Origin: an uncultured Oscillospiraceae bacterium
Lineage (GTDB): Bacteria; Bacillota; Clostridia; Oscillospirales; Ruminococcaceae
DNA: 11,311 nucleotides
Reading direction: 5' to 3'
Assembly (NCBI GenBank): GCA_900543705.1
Contig: UQSL01000059.1
Coordinates: 1 to 11,311 of the forward strand
Part shown: positions 1 to 5,356 of the stretch, piece by piece
Layout: every line of letters begins with the position of its first letter
Numbering within the stretch: the stretch's first letter is position 1
Made by a program: the position numbers and the translations under genes
The notes under the pieces: generated by a model
Database searches by the model: none
The model's input: the letters and a program-made list of their open reading frames with translations, nothing else
Told to the model about the DNA's origin: nothing

Positions 1-5
1 TTGCT

Positions 6-34
6 ATCTTATCACATCTCCACTCCTCTGTCAA
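6..34 (-). promoter_or_regulatory. Sigma-A promoter reading leftwards out of the window
   Basis: On the minus strand a perfect -35 box TTGACA (29-34) is followed by a 17-base spacer and a -10 box TAAGAT (6-11, five of six consensus bases). It points away from metA, so the gene left of the window is probably transcribed divergently. Its product cannot be seen here. Confidence 0.7.
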
Positions 35-156
35 CACTTTTTTATTAGGTTTTCAGAGTTGTTGAAATGTTGTAGATAAAAAATGCCGTTACTTTTAACG
101 ACTTAGTAATATTATCATATCCATTTTTCACTGTCAATAAGTTTTCGTCAATTTTC

Positions 157-184
157 TTTACTTTTTTTTCTTTTTTGTTATAAT
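157..184 (+). promoter_or_regulatory. Sigma-A promoter of metA
   Basis: A perfect -10 box TATAAT (179-184) is preceded after 16 bases by a -35-like TTTACT (157-162, four of six). The region is very T-rich. Transcription would begin near 190, so the in-frame ATG at 183, which overlaps the -10 box, cannot be the start of metA. The leader would be under 40 bases, too short for a SAM riboswitch or T-box. Confidence 0.65.
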
Positions 185-227
185 GAGGGACAGTTTAGCG
201 AAAGATCAGCGAAAAGGTGTGATCACG

Positions 228-1139
228 ATGCCTATCAATATTCCAAACGACCTTCCTGCAGCTCAAAAGCTGCTGGAAGAGAACATTTTCTTCATGCATG
301 AAGAACTGGCCTCTCATCAGGATATCCGGCCGCTCAAGATTGCAATTTTAAACCTGATGCCGAAAAAAATAGAAACAGAGACTCAGCTTTTGCGCCTGTT
401 ATCCAACACTCCGCTCCAAGTGGACGTTGAGCTTCTTCAGATGTCTTCCCATCAATCCAAAAATATGCCGGCTGAGCATTTACTGAAATTTTACAAGACT
501 TTTGCCGATATCCGGGAGCAGAAATTCGATGGAATGATTATCACCGGCGCCCCGATTGAACAAATCCCCTTTGAAAAGGTGGACTACTGGGAAGAACTAT
601 GCGAGATTATGGAATGGACGAAAACTCATGTCTTTTCCACCTTTCATATCTGCTGGGGTGCTCAGGCCGGGCTTTACTATCATTATGGAGTACAAAAGCA
701 CCCTATTCCCCATAAGATCTTTGGAATCTTCGATCACAAGGTTCGCTTCCCCCATCATCCTTTGGTACGCGGGTTTGATGAAGTCTTCCTCGCTCCCCAC
801 TCCCGGCATACGGAAATCCGTGCAGAGGAAATTGAAGCCTGCCCTTATCTTACTATATTGGCGGACTCCGATTTGGCCGGAGTGTATCTGGTTTCGGATA
901 AAGATAACCGCAATTTTTTTGTAACCGGGCATTCGGAATATGACCGGGACACCCTAAAGGGGGAATATGACCGGGATATTGCAAAGGGATTGATGATCCA
1001 ACAGCCTTATCACTATTTTCCTGCAAATGATCCCACCCAGCCTCCGTTTCACACCTGGAGAGGGCATGCCCACCTGCTGTATGCCAACTGGCTCAATTAC
1101 TTTGTTTACCAGCGAACTCCTTACACCTTTACGGAATAA
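228..1139 (+). CDS. metA: Homoserine O-acetyltransferase (MetA family)
   Basis: This 303-residue protein belongs to the MetA acyltransferase family (E. coli MetA has 309 residues) and activates L-homoserine for methionine synthesis in the cytoplasm. The N-terminus MPINIP is typical. ATG 228 was chosen because AAAGGTG lies 8 bases upstream and the earlier ATG at 183 is inside the promoter. The family's key residues sit at their usual numbers: nucleophile Cys142 (FHICWGAQA), Lys163, Ser192 (APHSRH), His235 and Glu237 (TGHSEYD), and Arg249. In this family residue 111 decides the acyl donor: Gly111 in E. coli means succinyl-CoA, Glu111 in Bacillus cereus means acetyl-CoA. Here residue 111 is Glu (TGAPIEQIPF), so acetyl-CoA is predicted. 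The gene stands alone, and direct sulfhydrylation by an enzyme encoded elsewhere is likely. Donor preference is inferred from sequence only. Confidence 0.93.
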   Translation: MPINIPNDLPAAQKLLEENIFFMHEELASHQDIRPLKIAILNLMPKKIETETQLLRLLSNTPLQVDVELLQMSSHQSKNMPAEHLLKFYKTFADIREQKFDGMIITGAPIEQIPFEKVDYWEELCEIMEWTKTHVFSTFHICWGAQAGLYYHYGVQKHPIPHKIFGIFDHKVRFPHHPLVRGFDEVFLAPHSRHTEIRAEEIEACPYLTILADSDLAGVYLVSDKDNRNFFVTGHSEYDRDTLKGEYDRDIAKGLMIQQPYHYFPANDPTQPPFHTWRGHAHLLYANWLNYFVYQRTPYTFTE

Positions 1140-1179
1140 ACAGGTATTTGTGCGAACCAAACAAAGGAGCTTCCAACAC

Positions 1180-1553
1180 GTGAAAGCGAAACGAATTACC
1201 ATCCGAAGTATCGCACTTGTGGGAATTACAATGCTGATTGCCACAGCGGTTGTAGGCTATTTGGAAAACGGTGCATTTTCAAGTGTTCCAAAATTTTTGA
1301 TTTCCCCGATATCCCTGCTCATCCTTTTCACCTGTACAAAAAGGCAAGACACTTTATCCCTTGATCCCCTGGCTGGTATATCAATTCCTATGCAGTTGCT
1401 TATCATTACCTATTAAAAGCGGCCGAGGCTGCGAAAACTCCGGAAGCTTAGGCGATTGCATATTTTTATCTTGGCCGGTGAGCCCTGGAAGAGAAAAAAT
1501 ACGGCAGGGCTGTTGATGTCTTCGCACACTCCGTCCATCTAGATCACTCGAAT
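1180..1553 (+). pseudogene. Probable remnant of a membrane-anchored TPR-like protein gene
   Basis: A good ribosome site, AAAGGAG (1163-1169), lies 10 bases before GTG 1180. This opens a 78-codon frame to TAA 1414 with a basic N-terminus (VKAKRITIRS) and a hydrophobic segment at residues 11-27, as in a membrane anchor. The second half of that frame looks non-native. In the next frame, 1371-1553 reads as amphipathic helical sequence (YHYLLKAAEAAKTPEA, then AIAYFYLGR, then ALEEKKYGRAVDVFAHSV), resembling paired TPR helices. It is interrupted by TGA 1362, TAG 1449 and TGA 1479. The simplest reading is one gene (anchor plus TPR-like domain) broken by a frameshift and stop codons. The alternative is a genuine 78-residue membrane protein followed by non-coding DNA. 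The TPR assignment is by eye and uncertain. Confidence 0.4.
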
Positions 1554-1570
1554 GGTAATCCTGTTCCGCC

Positions 1571-1620
1571 AAAAGAACGGCGTCCGGCATGTTTTTCGTA
1601 CCGGACGCCGTTCTTTTTTT
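1571..1620. terminator. Strong bidirectional intrinsic terminator between metA side and sigF
   Basis: A perfect 17-base inverted repeat (1571-1587 with 1601-1617) encloses a 13-base loop. The right arm runs into seven T residues on the plus strand, and the A-rich left end gives four T residues on the minus strand. It sits 16 bases past the sigF stop and closes both converging transcripts. Confidence 0.92.
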
Positions 1621-1636
1621 AAATTGTATGCGTGAA

Positions 1637-2305
1637 CTATTTCAATAATTTTTCCCGCATCAGCAATAAAATCTTTTTTTCCCGCCGGGACACCTGTACC
1701 TGGGTCATTCCCAAGACTTTTGCCGTCTGGGTTTGTGTCTGATTTTTGAAGTACCGCAGCCGGATAAGGGTCTGATCCCGCTCATCGAGTGACGTCATGA
1801 CCTCCTGAAGGGAGAGCAGGTCCGCAATCCCCTCCTCATGGGACTGCACCGGGATGTCAAACTGTCCGCCGCCTTCCTCGTCGTTTTCCGTCAGTGACAT
1901 CGGCGGGATGGAAGCGGATACCGCCATGGCCGCCGTCTCTTCATCCGTGCCGAGCTGTTCGGCAATTTCACTGACCGTCGGCTCCCTTCCCTCTTTGGTC
2001 AGGAATGTTTCCCGGATTCGTGTCGCTTTGAGCGATTGTTCTTTGAGTGTTCTTCCAACCTTAACGCTGCCGCCGTCTCGGAACAGCCTTCGCATTTCTC
2101 CCAGAATAACCGGTACCGCATAGGTGGAAAATTTGACTCCGCGTCCGGTATCAAAGGCGTCAGTCGCCTTGATAAGCCCCATACAGCCCGCCTGAAATAA
2201 ATCATCATACTCGATTCCCCGCCCTTTAAAGCGGTGTGCACATAGATGGACAAGCCCCAGATTACTTTCTATCATTTCCTCCCGGCTGGCGAGAGTATCA
2301 TTCAT
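1637..2305 (-). CDS. sigF: RNA polymerase sporulation sigma factor SigF
   Basis: This sigma-70 family protein of 222 residues is the first forespore-specific sigma factor. Region 2 is clear at about residues 32-90: YDDLFQAGCMGLIKA, then FDTGRGVKFSTYAVP, then GEMRRLFRDGG. Region 3 spans roughly 90-155. Region 4 ends in the helix-turn-helix TQTAKVLGMTQVQVSRREKK near residues 192-211. Third place after spoIIAA and spoIIAB identifies it as SigF rather than SigG. The ATG at 2305 overlaps the end of spoIIAB by 8 bases, so translation is probably coupled. The N-terminus is about 30 residues shorter than B. subtilis SigF (255 residues). An in-frame stop about 33 bases upstream leaves little room for an earlier start. 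SpoIIAB should hold it inactive until SpoIIAA is dephosphorylated. Confidence 0.95.
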   Translation of the reverse strand: MNDTLASREEMIESNLGLVHLCAHRFKGRGIEYDDLFQAGCMGLIKATDAFDTGRGVKFSTYAVPVILGEMRRLFRDGGSVKVGRTLKEQSLKATRIRETFLTKEGREPTVSEIAEQLGTDEETAAMAVSASIPPMSLTENDEEGGGQFDIPVQSHEEGIADLLSLQEVMTSLDERDQTLIRLRYFKNQTQTQTAKVLGMTQVQVSRREKKILLLMREKLLK

Positions 2306-2747
2306 CGCCTTGTGGTTCCTTTTGGGAAATTCGTTTTGTCATTGTGACGCTTGTCCCCTTTCCAAGCTTGGAAACAACCTTGAGCTTGTCCATAAACGAC
2401 TGCATCACCGCAAACCCCAGGCCGGCCCGTTCTCCCGTGGTACAAGTGGTGTACATTGGCTCCATCGCCCGACCGACATCTTCGATGCCGCAGCCCTTAT
2501 CTGTGATTTTAACGGTGACGACGTTTTTGTCATCGTACTTGACATCTATGTAGATTCTGCCCTTGCCCTCTTTGTAGGCGTGAACAATGCAGTTGGTCAC
2601 TGCTTCAGACACCGCCGTCTTGATATCAGCCAGTTCATCCACCGTCGGGTCCAGTTGTGCGATAAACGCCACAACCGCAGCCCTCGAAAAGGATTCATTT
2701 GCAGACTGGCTTAGGATTGTCATTTTGAATTGGTTCTTGATGGCCAT
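2298..2747 (-). CDS. spoIIAB: Anti-sigma F factor and serine kinase SpoIIAB
   Basis: This 149-residue GHKL-fold kinase binds SigF and phosphorylates SpoIIAA. The N-box SEAVTN lies at residues 47-52 (Glu48 as likely catalytic base, Asn52 for Mg2+). The G1 box ITDKGCGI is at 81-88, the G2 box TGERAGLGFAVM at about 104-115, and GKGTS near 129-133. The segment NESF(x)11AQLDP(x)2DELADIKTAVSEAVTN is close to B. subtilis SpoIIAB (146 residues). The start shares one base with the spoIIAA stop (TAATG arrangement), and GGAGGG inside the spoIIAA end lies 9 bases upstream, which points to coupled synthesis. All ATP-binding motifs look intact. Confidence 0.96.
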   Translation of the reverse strand: MAIKNQFKMTILSQSANESFSRAAVVAFIAQLDPTVDELADIKTAVSEAVTNCIVHAYKEGKGRIYIDVKYDDKNVVTVKITDKGCGIEDVGRAMEPMYTTCTTGERAGLGFAVMQSFMDKLKVVSKLGKGTSVTMTKRISQKEPQGDE

Positions 2748-3070
2748 TACCGTTTACCCTCCACGTCGATTTTTGCAAGCTTGTCCAGTCCGGCCAGCTT
2801 CATGACACGGGCGGTCTGGTTGGAAACGCCCCGCACCTCCATGCTCCTCCCTCCGGACAAGGTGAGCGTCTTATACCGTCCCATCACCAGGCCGATGCCG
2901 GAGCTGTCCATAAAGGTAACCTGGGAAAAATCCAGAATTAGCAGGGATGGACGGGCGCTCTCAATCATGCGGTCAATTTCCTCCCGCATCCTCCTGGCGC
3001 TGTGATGGTCGATTTCCCCGACCAGATAAGCTGTAATCGTATTTTCTTCCTGTTTTATCCTGACAGGCAT
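2747..3070 (-). CDS. spoIIAA: Anti-sigma F factor antagonist SpoIIAA (STAS domain)
   Basis: This single STAS-domain protein of 107 residues (117 in B. subtilis) frees SigF by binding SpoIIAB when unphosphorylated. The motif FMDSSGIGLVMGRYK covers residues 53-67. Ser57 corresponds to the serine phosphorylated by SpoIIAB (Ser58 in B. subtilis). The start at 3070 is set by AAAGGAGG (3080-3087) 9 bases upstream and by the typical N-terminus MPVRIKQEEN. The frame stays open to an ATG at 3205, but that 45-residue extension is basic, unlike the family and lacks a ribosome site. It is first in the operon; a SpoIIE-type phosphatase would be encoded elsewhere. No dacF-like gene precedes it here. Confidence 0.94.
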   Translation of the reverse strand: MPVRIKQEENTITAYLVGEIDHHSARRMREEIDRMIESARPSLLILDFSQVTFMDSSGIGLVMGRYKTLTLSGGRSMEVRGVSNQTARVMKLAGLDKLAKIDVEGKR

Positions 3071-3100
3071 GGAAAACTGCCTCCTTTTTAAAGTGGTGCA

Positions 3101-3133
3101 AAAGAAAAATCCCCTATCCAAAGGATAGAGGAT
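3101..3133 (-). terminator. Terminator-like hairpin in the spoIIA leader
   Basis: On the minus strand an 11-base-pair stem (3123-3133 with 3109-3119, loop TTT) is followed by five T, a C and three T. One pair is G-U on the minus RNA but C-A on the plus RNA, so the hairpin suits leftward transcripts. It lies 39 bases before the spoIIAA start. No leftward gene is visible between it and the ABC operon beyond 5300, so it is either an attenuator in the spoIIA leader or a guard against read-through. Confidence 0.6.
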
Positions 3134-3148
3134 TGTGCGCGCATATTT

Positions 3149-3155
3149 TGTCGAG
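3149..3155. promoter_or_regulatory. Possible Spo0A binding box upstream of spoIIA
   Basis: TGTCGAG matches six of seven bases of the 0A-box consensus TGTCGAA, and spoIIA operons are classical Spo0A~P and sigma-H targets. Only one box is seen. I could not find a convincing sigma-H promoter with correct spacing between 3130 and 3240; AGGA-type -35 candidates occur but lack a good -10. Confidence 0.3.
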
Positions 3156-3317
3156 ATTGGTGGGACCTGTCCATTTTTTCTAATTTTCTGCTTCTCCTTC
3201 CTCATATCTTATCCCATCCGGAATCCTATCCCATAAATACTAATGGCAAAGGAAGCGTTATTTCCTGCCCTGTTAAAGGAAAACCTGCTCTGCAAGAAAA
3301 GCTCCTTCCCCACTTTC

Positions 3318-3346
3318 TTGACCCTTACCACCCCACCTTTTGTAAT
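3318..3346 (+). promoter_or_regulatory. Candidate sigma-A promoter ahead of mini-ORF and small membrane protein gene
   Basis: TTGACC (3318-3323, five of six) and TGTAAT (3341-3346, five of six) are separated by exactly 17 bases. Transcription would start near 3353, just before the ribosome site of the mini-ORF at 3373. A second candidate further down is TTGCTT (3403-3408), 17 bases, TAAAAT (3426-3431). If that one is the real promoter, the mini-ORF is not transcribed from here. Confidence 0.45.
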
Positions 3347-3372
3347 AAGCGATACAAGAAAGGAGAAATCCA

Positions 3373-3417
3373 GTGCGATTGAGATTCATCCTTGTCCTTC
3401 CATTGCTTTTTTTGTAG
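3373..3417 (+). CDS. Possible 14-residue leader peptide
   Basis: GTG 3373 stands 7 bases after a strong AAAGGAG (3359-3365) and opens 14 codons, MRLRFILVLPLLFL, ending at TAG 3415. The peptide is two arginines plus a hydrophobic stretch, like a truncated signal peptide. It lies about 100 bases before the 84-residue membrane protein gene, and its second half overlaps the left arm of an inverted repeat, TTGTCCTT (3392-3399) with AAGGACAA (3433-3440). It could be a regulatory leader peptide, a free small hydrophobic peptide, or chance. Nothing seen proves translation. Confidence 0.3.
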   Translation: MRLRFILVLPLLFL

Positions 3418-3440
3418 AAAAGCAGTAAAATCAAGGACAA

Positions 3441-3516
3441 CCGAACCGCCTATTGATTCGGACAGGCTTATTAAGCCTGCACAAGGGCAGCCGTGCCCCA
3501 AAAGGAGGACACCTTT
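3441..3516 (+). promoter_or_regulatory. Structured 5' leader of the small membrane protein gene
   Basis: Three short inverted repeats follow one another: CCGAA/TTCGG (3441-3445, 3457-3461), a 7-bp stem CAGGCTT/AAGCCTG with a 3-base loop (3463-3479), and GGGCA/TGCCC (3485-3489, 3494-3498). The ribosome site AAAGGAGG (3501-3508) can itself pair through AAAGG with CCTTT (3512-3516), directly before the ATG. Translation may therefore depend on RNA folding. I recognise no known riboswitch. Confidence 0.4.
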
Positions 3517-3771
3517 ATGATGACACCGACCCACGTAGTAATTGCGGGAGTTTTAATTTTGATATTCAGCGCCGCTGAGTATTTGCTTACCAGGAGAGCC
3601 GGCTGGCTGGGGCTTGTTTTACCGCTGGTCGTCACGGTGATGGGGATTTTACTGGAAAAAATCATGCTTTTTTTGCTCATCCCACTCATCCTATTTTTCC
3701 TGCTCGCCCTGCAAGTTTCCGCAAACAAACGCCGGCGCAAAGGTTATCCCGCCAAGGGATACCGGGCTTAG
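3517..3771 (+). CDS. Small membrane protein of unknown function
   Basis: I do not recognise this 84-residue protein. It has hydrophobic segments at about residues 7-25, 30-47 and 48-68, separated by TRRAG (24-28) and a single Glu-Lys pair near 48. The tail is strongly basic (NKRRRKGYPAKGYRA), probably cytoplasmic by the positive-inside rule. The start at 3517 is chosen for a near-perfect AAAGGAGG (3501-3508) 8 bases upstream; GTG 3493 lies before that site and is unlikely. No catalytic motif is visible. It is read in the same direction as alr, 112 bases further on, with no strong terminator between, so some transcripts may cover both. Divergent spoIIA on the other side gives no functional hint. 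Confidence 0.7.
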   Translation: MMTPTHVVIAGVLILIFSAAEYLLTRRAGWLGLVLPLVVTVMGILLEKIMLFLLIPLILFFLLALQVSANKRRRKGYPAKGYRA

Positions 3772-3810
3772 CCTTTTGCGAAAACCCCATGCAGACCGGC
3801 TGCATTCCAT

Positions 3811-3839
3811 TTGTATGCCAAGCATAGTTTTAGTACCAT
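3811..3839 (+). promoter_or_regulatory. Weak candidate promoter of alr
   Basis: TTGTAT (3811-3816), 17 bases and TACCAT (3834-3839) each match four of six sigma-A positions. Just upstream is a short hairpin, ATGCAG/CTGCAT (3789-3794, 3800-3805), without a T-run. Expression of alr by read-through from the upstream small gene is equally possible. Confidence 0.3.
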
Positions 3840-3883
3840 AAAAATTTAAACCAAAGAACATGATTTCTCAGGGGGAATCACTA

Positions 3884-5086
3884 ATGAAGTACTATTTACA
3901 AAGAACCTGGGCTACCATTGATTTATCCAAAATCGAAGAAAACTACCGGCTCATCCGTAACCACTATGTCGGCCAAGAAAAAAACACGATGATCTGTGCA
4001 GTCGTCAAGGCAAACGCCTACGGCCACGGGGACAAAGTGGTCGCAAAACTGCTGGATGAATGCGGCGCAGACTGGTTCGGGGTCTCCAATATTGAGGAGG
4101 GCCTTGCTCTGCGGAAGGCCGGCATCAAAAAACCGGTTTTGATTTTCGGGCACACTCCCAGCGAACTCGTCCCGATTCTGGCAAAACAGGAAATTACTCA
4201 GACCTGCCTGTCACTCGAATATGCAAAAGAGCTTTCCAAAGCCGCTCAAAAACAGAACATTACAGTGGACATCCATATCAAAGTGGACACCGGCATGTCC
4301 CGCATCGGCTTTGTGTGCAGCCAGGAGAAAATGGTAAAAGCCTGCTGTGAGCAGATTGCACAGGCCTATGCCCTCCCCAACCTACACGCAACCGGAATTT
4401 TCACCCACTTTGCCTGCTCGGACGAATATGCAGAGGATTCCGTCTCGTTCACCAAGGGGCAGTTTTCCCGTTTTATGAAAGTTTGTACACAACTGGAAAC
4501 ACAGGGGTATTCCCTTGGCATCCGCCATTGCTGCAACAGCGCGGCAGTCGTCAACTACCCCGAGATGCATCTGGACATGGTGCGTCCCGGCATTATCCTT
4601 TACGGCTGTCCTCCAAGCGGGGAAATGGAGCAGGGATCTCCCTTCCAGCCAGCCATGGAGCTGAAAACCACTGTCAGCGAAGTCAAGGAAATTCCAGCCG
4701 GGACTTCCATCAGCTATGGGCGCATCTTCACAAGCGGCCGCACCATGCCGGTAGCCTCCCTGACCATCGGGTATGCAGATAGTTTCCCGCGAACGGGAAA
4801 TCCGGCAAACGTTTTGCTTCACGGCAAGCGCGTTCCGGTTATCGGACGGGTCTGCATGGACCAGATGATGGTGGACATTTCCGGACTTGACGGTGTCAAA
4901 ATGGGAGACGTCGCCACCGTGTTCGGCAAAGACGGGGCAGAAGAAATCACAGTCGGGGAATTTGCCGCGCTGCGGGGTTCCGTCAACTACGAGGCGCTTT
5001 GCGCCGTGGGAATCCGGGTGCCGCGTGTCTACCTCTACCGCGGTCAAATCATCGAGGTCACCGACTACATCTCCTGCGCCTATTGA
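3884..5086 (+). CDS. alr: Alanine racemase
   Basis: This 400-residue fold-type III PLP enzyme interconverts L- and D-alanine, supplying D-Ala for peptidoglycan. The N-terminal TIM barrel carries the PLP lysine Lys42 in VVKANAYGHG. Arg139 (DTGMSRIGF) and the RPGIILYG motif (residues 234-241) contact the cofactor. The C-terminal domain carries the catalytic tyrosine Tyr278 (SISYGRIF), GYAD at 296-299 and GRVCMDQMMVDIS at 321-333. The length is ordinary. ATG 3884 was chosen because AGGGGG (3870-3875) lies 8 bases upstream and the N-terminus RTWATIDLSKIEENY is typical; an earlier in-frame ATG at 3860 has no ribosome site. In spore formers such enzymes can also remove the germinant L-alanine from spores, but nothing here shows a sporulation-specific role. 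The multi-hairpin element lies directly after its stop. Confidence 0.96.
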   Translation: MKYYLQRTWATIDLSKIEENYRLIRNHYVGQEKNTMICAVVKANAYGHGDKVVAKLLDECGADWFGVSNIEEGLALRKAGIKKPVLIFGHTPSELVPILAKQEITQTCLSLEYAKELSKAAQKQNITVDIHIKVDTGMSRIGFVCSQEKMVKACCEQIAQAYALPNLHATGIFTHFACSDEYAEDSVSFTKGQFSRFMKVCTQLETQGYSLGIRHCCNSAAVVNYPEMHLDMVRPGIILYGCPPSGEMEQGSPFQPAMELKTTVSEVKEIPAGTSISYGRIFTSGRTMPVASLTIGYADSFPRTGNPANVLLHGKRVPVIGRVCMDQMMVDISGLDGVKMGDVATVFGKDGAEEITVGEFAALRGSVNYEALCAVGIRVPRVYLYRGQIIEVTDYISCAY

Positions 5087-5092
5087 GTTTAC

Positions 5093-5300
5093 TACTCTTC
5101 CAGTCAAAACCTCCGGCTAAGCCGGAGGCTTGAGTAAGCCCTATAAGGGCATGATCCCGGCAAGCCTCTCAAGAGGCACTGAACGATCTACCACTTGCAT
5201 CACTTGCCCCACAACCCGTAAACGGGTCGTCACCGCTAAACTAAAGTTTGCTTTACTCTCCCCAGCTCCCCAGCAGAGCTGGGGGGTTGTCGCTTCGCTT
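5093..5300 (+). repeat. Multi-hairpin non-coding element, possibly IS200/IS605-derived
   Basis: About 200 bases without a credible gene carry a row of inverted repeats with short AT-rich loops: CCTCCGGC/GCCGGAGG (5110-5117, 5121-5128), GCCCT/AGGGC (5138-5142, 5146-5150), GCCTC/GAGGC (5164-5168, 5173-5177), ACCCG/CGGGT (5214-5218, 5223-5227), AAAC/GTTT (5238-5241, 5246-5249), and an 11-bp stem at 5258-5268/5276-5286. The sequence TTTAC (5088-5092) just before the left end, with a hairpin 17 bases inside, resembles the left end of IS200/IS605 elements, which insert after short motifs such as TTAC. No transposase is encoded, so this would be a non-autonomous copy or the structured (omega-RNA-like) end of one. 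Boundaries and strand are inferred. It could instead be an unrelated structured RNA. Confidence 0.45.
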
Positions 5301-5313
5301 AAGCATACAACAC

Positions 5314-5350
5314 AAAAGCCGTACCGGGAAAACCCGATACGGCTTTTCTT
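5314..5350. terminator. Bidirectional terminator between alr and the ABC transporter operon
   Basis: Arms AAAAGCCGTA (5314-5323) and TACGGCTTTT (5338-5347) pair perfectly. After one C-A mismatch the stem continues as CGGG/CCCG around an AAAA loop. T-rich tails occur on both strands (TTTTCTTATTTT to the right; TTTT to the left). It closes alr from the left and the ABC/ACT operon from the right. Confidence 0.88.
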
Positions 5351-5356
5351 ATTTTG

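Noticed and set aside
1..182. Possible SAM riboswitch or T-box before metA
   Set aside because: The probable transcription start near 190 leaves a leader of under 40 bases, and no conserved S-box or T-box core is visible upstream.
183..227. Fifteen-codon N-terminal extension of MetA from ATG 183
   Set aside because: The ATG overlaps the TATAAT box, has no ribosome site, and MetA proteins begin at the MPI motif encoded from 228.
935..976. 15-base direct repeat (935-949 and 962-976) inside metA
   Set aside because: It encodes the natural EYDRD...EYDRD pattern of MetA proteins near His235, so it is explained by protein conservation.
3071..3205. 45-residue N-terminal extension of SpoIIAA
   Set aside because: The strong AAAGGAGG at 3080-3087 and the family N-terminus set the start at 3070; the extension covers the leader hairpin and 0A-like box.
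3243..3428. 61-codon frame upstream of the small membrane protein
   Set aside because: It has no ribosome site, its composition is non-protein-like, and it overlaps the promoter and mini-ORF in another frame.
4382..5107. 241-codon antisense frame within alr
   Set aside because: It lies entirely opposite the well-supported alr frame, has no ribosome site and does not resemble a protein family.
5110..5286. CRISPR-like series of hairpins
   Set aside because: The inverted repeats differ in sequence and spacing, and there is no direct repeat unit.
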